Source: Desulfobacteraceae bacterium (GTDB lineage: Bacteria; Desulfobacterota; Desulfobacteria; Desulfobacterales; Desulfosarcinaceae). Taken from it: DNA of 18,547 bases. Shown one piece after another: positions 7,697 to 14,499 of this stretch. The notes under the pieces are model-generated. The model saw only the letters and a program-made list of their open reading frames with translations. It was not told the origin of the DNA and searched no databases. The translations under genes and the position numbers were made by a program. The stretch covers positions 1 through 18,547 of the forward strand of contig JALVQM010000099.1 in assembly GCA_027025615.1 (NCBI GenBank). Direction: 5' to 3'. Position 1 is the stretch's first letter, and each line of letters starts with the position of its first letter.

Positions 7697-7738
7697 CGAA
7701 TTTCCGCTTTTGTCTTGAGCCGCGAACAGGAGGAGCCA

Positions 7739-8053
7739 TTGATCGTCACAAACATTGAAAGTGTGCCTGGCAAACAGATCGTAGAACATTTCGGACTGGT
7801 GGCGGGCAGTACCATCCGGGCCAAGCATATAGGCCGGGATATCATGGCCAGTTTGAAAAACCTGGTGGGCGGTGAGCTGAAGGGTTACACCGAGCTGCTC
7901 CAGGAGTCCAGGGCCCAGGCCATGGAGCGGATGATTGCCCAGGCCCGCCAATTGGGGGCCAATGCTGTGGTCAACGTGCGGTTTTCAACGTCTTCGGTAG
8001 CCCAGGGGGCCGCTGAACTTTACGTATACGGGACCGCGGTACGGGTTGAATAG
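7739..8053 (+). CDS. YbjQ-family protein (UPF0145, heavy-metal-binding-like domain)
   Basis: A 104-residue soluble protein of the YbjQ/DUF74 family, the usual family length. Recognisable pieces are IVTNIESVPGKQI at the start, GLVAGSTIRAKHIGRDI, LVGGELKGYTELL, RAQAMERMIAQARQLGANAVVNVRF and YGTAVRV at the end. The family folds as a pentameric beta-alpha ring; its function is unproven despite the metal-binding name. The start is TTG at 7739: AGGAGG lies five bases upstream and family members begin with this (M/L)IVTN motif, while the earlier in-frame TTG at 7715 has no ribosome site. The next gene, a membrane-anchored paralogue, starts nine bases after this stop. Confidence 0.88.
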   Translation: MIVTNIESVPGKQIVEHFGLVAGSTIRAKHIGRDIMASLKNLVGGELKGYTELLQESRAQAMERMIAQARQLGANAVVNVRFSTSSVAQGAAELYVYGTAVRVE

Positions 8054-8061
8054 GAGGAGTC

Positions 8062-8517
8062 ATGGGCAACCTGATTGTTTTCCTTGCCTTGATAATTCTG
8101 GGTTACCTGGCAGGAACCTGGGCTGAAAAGCGTCATTACCGTTCCATTGCCATCCGCGAAGGACAGTTGCTTCACCTGCCGGCGGTATCTCTGGGCAGTA
8201 CCGCAATTGAAGAAGACGCCGTGGCCGGGACCCGGCTGGTAAGTGGCAGTGCGGTTATCTCTATCGATTATTTCAAGCGGTTCCTGGCTGCCTTGCGCAA
8301 CATCTTCGGTGGCACAGTACGATCCTATGAAAGCCTGATCGATCGGGCCAGGCGTGAGGCCGTCTTAAGAATGAAAGCCGAGGCCAGGGGGGCGGCGGCC
8401 ATAGTCAACGTGCGCATCGAGACCGCGGCCATCGGCGGTAATTCCAGAAACCGCAAGGCCACAACCTGCCTTGAGGCAATGGCCTACGGAACGGCTATTT
8501 ATTTGAAAAATCAATGA
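8062..8517 (+). CDS. Membrane-anchored YbjQ-family paralogue
   Basis: A 151-residue protein with one N-terminal transmembrane segment (about residues 4-20, LIVFLALIILGYLAGTW) followed by a YbjQ-like domain. The domain keeps LPAVSLGSTA, LVSGSAVIS, ALRNIFGGTVRSYESLIDRAR and the AARGAAAIVNVRIETA-type segment, in the same order as the upstream gene. AGGAGG lies five bases before ATG. Its stop overlaps the start of the M48 peptidase gene as ATGA. The anchor should put the ring-forming domain at the membrane near the peptidase; on which side is not certain, although a short positive patch (KRHYR) right after the segment favours a cytoplasmic domain. Confidence 0.83.
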   Translation: MGNLIVFLALIILGYLAGTWAEKRHYRSIAIREGQLLHLPAVSLGSTAIEEDAVAGTRLVSGSAVISIDYFKRFLAALRNIFGGTVRSYESLIDRARREAVLRMKAEARGAAAIVNVRIETAAIGGNSRNRKATTCLEAMAYGTAIYLKNQ

Positions 8518-9329
8518 AATACATACCCCGCAGGGGCAAAACCAATTTCAACGTAAGTTCCACTTCGATATGGCGTGAACTGTTTGTCCTGGTTGCCGGG
8601 CTGTTGGCCATCTGTGTCAGTTTGTATCTGGTGCTGGGTTGGACGGTGGACCTGGTGGCGTTTCATATATCGCCCCGGATAGAAGCCGGATTAGGCCGTA
8701 TTCTTATGCCTCATTTCGATGCCATGTCCCAGGAAGGTTCCCGCCGGCAATGTCTCCAGGAATTGGTGGACAGGGTCCAGGACAGTTGCATAAACCTGCC
8801 ATATCATTTCAGGGTTTTTATTGTGGAAGATGAAAGGATCAACGCTTTTGCCCTGCCTGGTGGCAACATCATGGTGTTTTCAGGGCTGCTGGAAAAGGTA
8901 GAATCTGAAAACGAACTTGTGTTTATCCTGGGCCATGAAATGGGCCACTTTGTTAACCGTGATCATCTGCGGCGTTTAGGACGCTCTCTGGTTCTGCTAG
9001 CGGCTACAACTCTCATCCTTGGCAGTGATTCACCAATCAACGATCTGGTGGTCAACACCATGGGGCTGACAGAGCTGCACTTTTCCAGGGAGCAGGAAAC
9101 AGAGGCCGATGAGTTCGGTTTGAAGGTTTTGCAATGCTTTTACGGCAATACCTGTGGAGCAACTGACTTTTTTACCAGGATTCCGGAAGAGCAGGACCCG
9201 GGACGCTTTGGTCATTACTTTTCATCTCACCCGGAAAACAGACGTAGAATCAATCACCTGCGCGCCATGGCTGACAGGAACGATTGTCCAGCCGGTATCA
9301 TGGCAGCAGTGCCGACCTGTCTGGATTGA
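8514..9329 (+). CDS. M48-family zinc metallopeptidase with N-terminal membrane anchor
   Basis: A 271-residue peptidase. A transmembrane segment spans about residues 23-46. The zinc motif is HEMGH (His141, Glu142, His145) and the third ligand is Glu195 in SREQETEADEFG, the typical SRxxExxAD of M48. FALPGGNIMVFSGLL and the late FSSHPENRRRI are also characteristic. It belongs to the BepA/LoiP/HtpX-like superfamily; a role in membrane or envelope protein quality control is known for relatives and is inferred here. No lipobox or cleavable signal is obvious. The start overlaps the preceding stop (ATGA), so the peptidase is translationally coupled to the membrane YbjQ protein. Confidence 0.9.
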   Translation: MKYIPRRGKTNFNVSSTSIWRELFVLVAGLLAICVSLYLVLGWTVDLVAFHISPRIEAGLGRILMPHFDAMSQEGSRRQCLQELVDRVQDSCINLPYHFRVFIVEDERINAFALPGGNIMVFSGLLEKVESENELVFILGHEMGHFVNRDHLRRLGRSLVLLAATTLILGSDSPINDLVVNTMGLTELHFSREQETEADEFGLKVLQCFYGNTCGATDFFTRIPEEQDPGRFGHYFSSHPENRRRINHLRAMADRNDCPAGIMAAVPTCLD

Positions 9330-9330
9330 C

Positions 9331-9360
9331 AGGGACAAGTCTGCTGACATTCCCTCTTTT
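9331..9360 (+). terminator. Probable terminator after the M48 gene
   Basis: AGGGA (9331-9335) pairs with TCCCT (9351-9355), with an inner GTC-TGCT-GAC stem, followed by CTTTT. It begins two bases after the M48 stop. The stem is short and interrupted, so the call is moderate. Confidence 0.4.
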
Positions 9361-9372
9361 GCACCCGGGGAC

Positions 9373-9629
9373 AGCCAAACCGGCATGGCATAAATGCGAA
9401 CCACGCGTGTGTTGAACTGTTCGCTGATCAGCAGAGATACTTTCCCCGGTGCCCGCAAGCCGCCATAAAAGCCGGACATCCTGAGTTTTCCAAAATCTAT
9501 TGGTGTAAAGAGAATAGGCCCGGCTTGTTTCCCTTTATGCCCGGGGTCCGCATGGGGCCGGCATCTTTCCAGCAGGTTGCCGGGTTTCCGGTTTTCAGGA
9601 ATCGCCTGTTTCAGAAGGCCTGGATTCGG
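9373..9629 (-). pseudogene. Relic of a beta-propeller (NHL-like) protein gene
   Basis: This stretch has no intact gene, but one minus-strand frame is open from a TGA near 9630 and runs on antisense into the M48 gene (stop at 9222). It contains very protein-like residues: GPILFTPIDFGKLRMSG, then FYGGLRAPGKVSLLISE, then QFNTRVVRIYAMP. The ISEQFNTRVVRIY part resembles an NHL repeat strand-turn (as in VADxxNxRVxxF). There is no ribosome site, the first ATG (9479) lies within the conserved-looking part, and the downstream end runs into unrelated sequence, so I read it as the C-terminal remnant of a lost gene. It may instead be an accidental open frame. Confidence 0.3.
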
Positions 9630-9654
9630 TCAATCTTGCAGGCGATGCCGGGTG

Positions 9655-10473
9655 TCAGACTGATCCAACGGGACAAGCCAGTTCGCATTCACGGCAGTAT
9701 TTTATCAGTTTCTGCGGCTTTTCCTGGTTGCTGTTTTTTACTTCCCGGATATTTGATTCATCAATAATCATCTGCTGATTACATCTTAAGCGGTCATATA
9801 TTCCGTTTGTTGCCGGAAGTTCTTCTTGCCCGTATTTTTCTGCTGAGTATATCTGTCTTGCAAATGCATCCTGGGGACAGGCTGGGTGGCATGGCATGGG
9901 GCAGTTTTCACAGGGGGCGAATTCAATAGGTCCTGATGTCTGTAGTGCCGCATCTGTCAATATAACCCTCAATCTAAGGCGCGGACCGTATCTTGGTGAT
10001 ATAAGCAGATTGTTTTTGCCTATGCTTCCCAAGCCGGCAAGCACGGCGGCGTCTTTCATGTAAATTCCGCCGTGTTCAACATGGTAAGGCAGTTTGAAGC
10101 ATTTGATCCCATGTTCTTTTTCAAGCCAGGCTGCAAGTTTTGATACGATATGGATCATCAGCCGGTTGCCGGCTGTATTTCCGGTTGAAGCACCTGTTGT
10201 AACCCACCAATCCATTTCGGGTTTTTCCGGAGAATGCTCCACGGCTATTACAATAGCGGATCTGGCTCCATCGGGCCATTTCACAATACCACGCTTTCGG
10301 CCTTCTACATCCTTGGTGCCTACGCCATTGAATACAGGCATTTTCCCGCTGATTTCATGGGAGGGAGAATGTTTTAAATCTTCTATGCTGACTGTTCCTG
10401 ACAAATCAGCTCCGAATTGCTGTGCCCTGTTTTGGATAATACGGGCAAGTTCATTGATGTTTTTATCTGACAA
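9655..10473 (-). CDS. QueG-like cobalamin/4Fe-4S reductase family protein
   Basis: A 272-residue protein related to epoxyqueuosine reductase. The central KDAAVLAGLGSIGKNNLLISPRYG region (split near residues 140-163) is the QueG signature, with Asp141 where the family keeps a catalytic acid. Cluster cysteines follow: Cys188, 191, 195, 199 (CENCPMPCHPACP), Cys231, and Cys260, 263, 267 (CRECELACPVG), enough for two 4Fe-4S clusters. It is shorter than true QueG (about 340-380 residues) and the first cluster spacing is CX2CX3CX3C rather than the usual CX2CX2CX3C, so a different substrate is likely. No in-frame ATG exists near the start; TTG at 10473 has AAGGGG seven bases upstream. It lies downstream of the broken amidinohydrolase gene. 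Confidence 0.75.
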   Translation of the reverse strand: MSDKNINELARIIQNRAQQFGADLSGTVSIEDLKHSPSHEISGKMPVFNGVGTKDVEGRKRGIVKWPDGARSAIVIAVEHSPEKPEMDWWVTTGASTGNTAGNRLMIHIVSKLAAWLEKEHGIKCFKLPYHVEHGGIYMKDAAVLAGLGSIGKNNLLISPRYGPRLRLRVILTDAALQTSGPIEFAPCENCPMPCHPACPQDAFARQIYSAEKYGQEELPATNGIYDRLRCNQQMIIDESNIREVKNSNQEKPQKLIKYCRECELACPVGSV

Positions 10474-10576
10474 AATATGCCCCTTTGTATTTCTACATAA
10501 AATACTTTAATTACAAGGGCTGATTTACTCATCGGTTGTGCAGCGATCAGGTGGCGGCTGCCGGCTGCAAACAGGG

Positions 10577-11390
10577 TCAGGCACCACGGGTAACCGGCAT
10601 AACAAGACAGTTTGGACCTCCCATCCCCTTTGCAAATTCACTTAAATCAAGAGTATGTATCGTATAATCTTCTCGTTCCAGAAGTTCTGCCACAGCTGTA
10701 TTTGAACTGTTTATAACAAGTTCTGTTTCTCCCAAACAGATGATATTCGCCGTTGTTTGTCCTCTGCAAGAGATTCCAATTCCCTCAAAGCCTTCAATGT
10801 CTTTTTGTTCTATCAACTCTTTGCAGTAAAGCACTTTACCGGAATCCAGCATCATTAAGGCCTTGTCAAGATGCAGGACCGTGTCCGGCAGTTCAATTGT
10901 CCGAATTTCGTATCCCATGGCCTTCAGAATTACAGACAACTGCTTTGCGCCTGTTTCATTTGTTCGTATGGATTTGCCTATAAATGCAACTTTTCCGGCC
11001 AGCACCACATCACCACCTTCAACTGTCCCTGGTGCTTTTATCCGCCCAATACATTCTTCTCCCATTATTTTAAGCACATCTGCCATCCATAACTCTTCGC
11101 CCTGACGTGTTTCCAGCCCCAACCGCAGTCTTATGTATCCCCGCGGAGTGCTCAATGCTGTGTCACGCGTAAAACAGAATTAGGATGGCCTTCCAATTCA
11201 TCGATGTCAATCGCATCTGTCCCAAACTCTATGAGTGTGGATTTCAATCTGTCATGTTGCTGGATTGCCAGGAGAGGGTTGCCCCGTTGACCAATATTAT
11301 GTTTTTCAAGATCACTGTCTCCACTGGCGTATTCATGTCTCGGAGTGCATACCACTGCCTTTTCAGCCTTTCGTCCTCATTTGTGACCAT
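10577..11390 (-). pseudogene. DDAH/arginine-deiminase-type amidinohydrolase, two frameshifts
   Basis: The encoded protein would be a guanidino-modifying enzyme like dimethylarginine dimethylaminohydrolase (about 255-270 residues). The 3' frame (11155 down to 10577) holds GTVEGGDV, the catalytic His in DTVLHLDKA and the catalytic Cys in GGPNCLVMPV. A different frame (11355 down to 11155) encodes VVCTPRHEYASGD to ELEGHPNSV. Adding one T to the coding-strand T4 run at 11171-11174 restores SVFTRDTALSTPRGY, recovering the family TRD motif. A second slip at the A4 run 11360-11363 joins ATG at 11390 (MVTNEDERLK) to KAVVCTP. Both breaks are one missing base in a homopolymer, so either recent pseudogenisation or sequencing error is possible. 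All catalytic residues would be intact after repair. Confidence 0.8.
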
Positions 11391-11448
11391 GATTATATTT
11401 TCCGCGCTCGATTTTTATTGCCGCCCTATGCTGAAAATAGCCGGAGGT

Positions 11449-11483
11449 AAAAAGCCAAAGCAGCTTATGGCTGCGTTTCGGCT
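11449..11483 (-). terminator. Rho-independent terminator after the FlK-like gene
   Basis: Reading the minus strand: AGCC, then GCAGC-CATAA-GCTGC, then GGCT and TTTTT. The outer and inner stems are separated by a small internal loop. It begins eight bases after the thioesterase stop and separates that gene from the amidinohydrolase gene, so the two are probably not one transcript. Confidence 0.6.
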
Positions 11484-11490
11484 GAAAGCG

Positions 11491-11922
11491 TTAATCTGTA
11501 TTGTCCTGCGGTGCTTTTTTTTCAATCGAAGCGTCAAATTTTTCTTTATTTATTACGAATCGCTCGTGATTTCCTCTGGCAATTAAATCTATTCCATCAT
11601 GGGCTTCGACGGAAAAGAGCAATTTTTTTCCATGAACTTTGACCAGTTCCACTGTAACCGTAACTTCAAGCCCTGGTGGTGTCGGAGCAACGTGACTTAT
11701 ATTAATATGAATACCAACGGTCTGTTCCTTTGGCCAGTCAAGGTGGGGCTTGACAGCTTTTATGCAGGCCCACTCCAGAAGTCCGACCAGGAACCCGGTT
11801 GCAAAAACATTAGGCATTACAAGAAATTCGGGAGCTTCTGGATATAGAGCCGGGACTGTTTTTGAATCAGGCACTACGAACTTATGTTCGTATCTGATGC
11901 CTGGCTTTAATGTGTCTTTCAT
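11491..11922 (-). CDS. FlK-like (fluoroacetyl-CoA thioesterase family) hotdog thioesterase
   Basis: A 143-residue protein that lines up with Streptomyces cattleya FlK (139 residues, from memory) over almost its whole length, e.g. HKFVVPDSKTV, LYPEAPEF, VFATGFLVGLLEWAC, HVAPTPPGLEVTVTVEL and EAHDGIDLIARGNHERFV. The FlK catalytic Thr42 and Glu50 are at the same positions, and His76 corresponds to His77 after a one-residue insertion; Gly70 and Arg121 match FlK Gly69 and Arg120. The residue matching FlK Phe36, the gate linked to fluoroacetyl-CoA selectivity, is Met36. It should hydrolyse a small acyl-CoA in the cytoplasm, but probably not fluoroacetyl-CoA specifically. AGGAG lies seven bases before ATG, and a terminator follows. 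Confidence 0.88.
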   Translation of the reverse strand: MKDTLKPGIRYEHKFVVPDSKTVPALYPEAPEFLVMPNVFATGFLVGLLEWACIKAVKPHLDWPKEQTVGIHINISHVAPTPPGLEVTVTVELVKVHGKKLLFSVEAHDGIDLIARGNHERFVINKEKFDASIEKKAPQDNTD

Positions 11923-11958
11923 TTTTTTCTCCTGTTACGCAAAATGGGTTTCAGCAAC

Positions 11959-12019
11959 TGCGCCCAAAGCCAAGGACAACTTTTGGATAATTAACAAACC
12001 TCCTTGTCCATTGGGCGCA
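11959..12019. repeat. Inverted repeat / long stem-loop
   Basis: TGCGCCCAA (11959-11967) and TTGGGCGCA (12011-12019) are perfect complements, and inside them GGACAA (11974-11979) pairs with TTGTCC (12004-12009), leaving a loop of 24 bases. It lies in the 165-base gap between the lipoprotein and the FlK-like gene. No T-run follows. On the minus strand the right arm contains an AAGGAGG that would be sequestered by the stem, ahead of a short open frame without ATG. Confidence 0.5.
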
Positions 12020-12087
12020 TGCCAAATGGCGGCCAAACAAATCTTGTCTGCTTATACGCTGATAATAATTCTTTTCTTTATCGGGCC

Positions 12088-12534
12088 TTATGTTGAAGCA
12101 GATTCCTTTTTACTGTTTCCATTCCAAAACCCCGTTGTCCCTGTAAGATTCAGCCTTTTCCAGCAATGTTTCCAGCCGGGTTTTACGTGAACAGCCAGCA
12201 TAACCCTGTTGTCGCCGGTTTGATTAACTATAAGCTGTAAACTGTAATAGCAAATGACTTGCCGGATAATAACATTCTGGCCTTCATAGAAAAATTTTCG
12301 TTTACCGGTAACAATCAGTCCGTTTTCCTTGCTGGTGGCAAGGGGATGAATATCAAAGCCTTCCAATGTCAAGGCTGTCAAACATGCATTAAAAACTTTG
12401 TCTCTTGTCGTTTTAGGCCAAATGGCTTGATCAATAAATTGCTGTCTGGGAGGGAGGGGCGCTGTTGCGCATCCAGCTGATACGATTGTGATAAGGCTCA
12501 ACCAGATACCCATAACTTTAAAACATATTTTCAT
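12088..12534 (-). CDS. Putative lipoprotein of unknown function
   Basis: A 148-residue protein with an N-terminal signal sequence (MKICFK, then a hydrophobic stretch) ending in SAGC with Cys22 as the likely lipidated residue, although position -3 is Ser rather than the preferred Leu. The rest holds a TTRDKVFNACLTALTLEGF helix and KENGLIVTGKRKF, a pattern seen in small envelope lipoproteins whose DUFs have no assigned role; I do not recognise the family with certainty. GGGGAGG lies about six bases before ATG. The start overlaps the end of the MBL gene by 17 bases, so the two should be cotranslated. The C-terminal tail (WNGNSKKESAST) is low in structure. Confidence 0.65.
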   Translation of the reverse strand: MKICFKVMGIWLSLITIVSAGCATAPLPPRQQFIDQAIWPKTTRDKVFNACLTALTLEGFDIHPLATSKENGLIVTGKRKFFYEGQNVIIRQVICYYSLQLIVNQTGDNRVMLAVHVKPGWKHCWKRLNLTGTTGFWNGNSKKESAST

Positions 12535-13180
12535 GAAAACCTCCCCTGATATAGATTACTCTTCCCGCCCCTCCTTCGATATAACTCTCTGGATATGAAA
12601 ACTTTATTTCCAGTTTGTATTGGGTGCAATGGGTCGGACAGATCAAATCAAAATTTTTCAAGGATTCAGGCCTGTTTCCATGCAGACCTCCCATAATACC
12701 ATAAACTTTGCCAAATTTTGAAGCAGCGTCTGTAATCTGCTCCATTGGTGGATGTGAACATCCTGTGATAATTACAATACCTTTTTGTGTTTCAATGCAA
12801 AGGGACTGCTCTGTTTCGGCTAATTGCCCTGTGGAATAGATCCCTTCGTACATCTTGACGGAATTTTCTGTTTCCATAATTTCTCTTGCGTTTCTGAGGC
12901 CTCGGAAGGAGCTGGGAATCCATACCTTAACTTTGTTGTTCTGGTCAAGGAAAGCGGATAATCCCCCGGTGTGATCAAAGTGGGCGTGTGAAATAAAGAC
13001 TTCGTCAATTTCCGTGGGGGCAATTTCCAATTTGTTCATGTTGGCAAGCAGGATGGCACCACTTGCGCCGGTGTCAAAAAGTATTTTTTTCCCGTGAGCC
13101 TCTATAAGGGCGGAAAAGCCCCAGTCGGCCTGAAGGTCCTTTCTGCAAGAAGTATTGTCATAAATGATAGTAACTTTCAT
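12518..13180 (-). CDS. MBL-fold metallo-hydrolase (MptA/RFA-P synthase-like group)
   Basis: A 220-residue metallo-beta-lactamase-fold protein. Metal ligands are visible as HAHFDH (His65, His67, Asp69, His70), His143 in TGCSHP and the late histidines in GGLHGN (about 167) and PTHCTQ (about 184). The opening VTIIYDNT, the ADWGFSALIE block and the FDTGASG loop match the group annotated as 7,8-dihydropterin-6-yl-methyl-aminobenzene-5'-phosphate synthase homologues; most bacterial members have no known substrate. The start ATG at 13180 has only AGGG-type ribosome sequence upstream. The lipoprotein gene overlaps its 3' end by 17 bases. Confidence 0.82.
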   Translation of the reverse strand: MKVTIIYDNTSCRKDLQADWGFSALIEAHGKKILFDTGASGAILLANMNKLEIAPTEIDEVFISHAHFDHTGGLSAFLDQNNKVKVWIPSSFRGLRNAREIMETENSVKMYEGIYSTGQLAETEQSLCIETQKGIVIITGCSHPPMEQITDAASKFGKVYGIMGGLHGNRPESLKNFDLICPTHCTQYKLEIKFSYPESYIEGGAGRVIYIRGGFHENMF

Positions 13181-13294
13181 AACCCTATTCCCTGGGCCAT
13201 TGTCTGCTGGGGCCGAACCGCATACTTACCGGTTTTTAAAGAGCACGGTGGAGTAAAAATCCAGTGCAGTGCTTTTTGGGGCTATCATCCTTTT

Positions 13295-14011
13295 TTACCC
13301 GGTTTTTGTTTTTCTTAATATCATTGTTGTTGCATCAACAGGGCATACTGTAACGCAAAGTCCACATCCCAGGCAGGCTTCAGGACTGTACTCCATCTTT
13401 TCATCATTGAGAATCCGGGCATCAAAAATGCACCTGTCAACACATTCGCCACAATGGATACAAGTTGCATAATCTGTACTAGCAACATATTCAGAATGAG
13501 CGATTAATTCCCTGCGTTGGGTAAGCTTCACTATTTGCAATTCGTGACAACAGCAGGAACAGCAGCTACACAATGCAAAAATTTCGTGGTCAGGCATGTA
13601 TAGAGCAAGATGGATCAGACCGTTTTTGTTGGCTATTTTTAAAATACTTGTCGCTTCATTTAAAGAGATACACCGCGCTTCGCCTTTTAAGACGAACTTG
13701 TCTCCAACCTTGTTCAGAAGAAAACAGACTTCCAGGGGTTTGTCACACCTTTTATAATGGGCCCTGCACTCACAATTTTGCACGGCAATTGAATTTGCCC
13801 TGGTAAGTATTTCCAAAGCCTGCTCTGTCGGCAATACCCATTGTTTTGCAACAAGTGACTCTGAAACCGGGACGACCTTTGAAGATGCTGAAATTTGCCC
13901 TTTGCTTAACCATTTATCATAAGAAACTATTCTTTTATCAAGAAAAGGGTCTCCAATATATTTGTCTTGTTTCATTCTGTCTCTCACAGTTTGTTTTAAT
14001 GTTAAGCTCAA
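13295..14011 (-). CDS. Cysteine-rich 4Fe-4S dicluster protein
   Basis: A 238-residue protein, cytoplasmic by lack of a signal. The C-terminal third has two ferredoxin-type motifs: Cys184, 187, 190, 194 (CIHCGECVDRC) and Cys213, 216, 219, 223 (CLGCGLCVTVCP). The N-terminal part holds Cys80, 82, 89, 96 (NCECRAHYKRC ... C) and Cys148, 150, 151, 153, 154, 155 (CSCCSCCCH). It probably moves electrons or binds an additional cluster or metal; the partner is unknown. The TTG start at 14011 overlaps the methyltransferase stop (TTGA) and has GGGAG five bases upstream; an ATG at 13975 is the alternative but has only weak ribosome sequence. Confidence 0.78.
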   Translation of the reverse strand: MSLTLKQTVRDRMKQDKYIGDPFLDKRIVSYDKWLSKGQISASSKVVPVSESLVAKQWVLPTEQALEILTRANSIAVQNCECRAHYKRCDKPLEVCFLLNKVGDKFVLKGEARCISLNEATSILKIANKNGLIHLALYMPDHEIFALCSCCSCCCHELQIVKLTQRRELIAHSEYVASTDYATCIHCGECVDRCIFDARILNDEKMEYSPEACLGCGLCVTVCPVDATTMILRKTKTG

Positions 14012-14376
14012 CGGTGCTCCCGGCCTGTTGTTGTCTCCTTTTTATAAAAACCGGCAAAAAATGATTTTCCCCTTTTCAGTGGTACAGTATCGGCCTCGAT
14101 CAGCTTCAGGCCGGGTATCTTGCAGGCGAACCTGCTTTTGAGAATTGCCAGGTAGTCCGGGTTGATATCGATGCCCACGACCCGCCGGGTGTGGATTGGA
14201 TCGATGTGCTCGAAGCCGTTTCCTGTGGTGCACCCGATTACAGCCAGTGATGCCGGAGTGTATTCCGCCAGGGCCAGGGACATCAACCTGCTGAGTGCCT
14301 GGGCCTGGCAGACCTCTGGAAGGGCCATGTGGGCCTCATAATCGGAAGCCGGTATTTTCAGCCACGGGTTTTTCAT
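14008..14376 (-). pseudogene. Class I SAM-dependent methyltransferase, 3'-truncated
   Basis: The frame encodes 122 residues from ATG 14376 (a further in-frame start lies at 14436). MKNPWLKIPASDYEAHM is the usual opening of a methyltransferase group, SLAVIGCTTGNGFEHID (residues 43-59) is the SAM-binding motif I and VVGIDINPDY (67-75) carries the acidic residue that binds the SAM ribose. After KLIEAD at residue 96 the similarity stops and the remaining 26 residues are basic and unstructured; the usual catalytic and C-terminal part of about 100 residues is missing. The break is near 14090. It is therefore probably inactive, unless the remnant has a new use. The stop overlaps the start of the iron-sulfur gene. 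Confidence 0.65.
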
Positions 14377-14499
14377 TTCATTGCACCGAACGGGGATGTA
14401 AAACCATTTCCCTTTGTTTCCGGACACAGTCCGCATACCAGCGGTGCTGACAGCTTTTGTATTGGCTGGATTCTGCCTGATAGAATACTTTTGATGAAT

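Noticed and set aside
9525..9767. Plus-strand frame of 80 codons
   Set aside because: Overlaps the 3' end of the QueG-like gene antisense and has no ribosome site or protein-like motif.
10577..11155. An intact 192-residue amidinohydrolase starting at TTG 11155
   Set aside because: The apparent start lies inside the conserved DTALSTPRGY stretch; the N-terminal quarter of the domain is encoded in another frame just upstream, so this is a frameshift product and not a genuine start.
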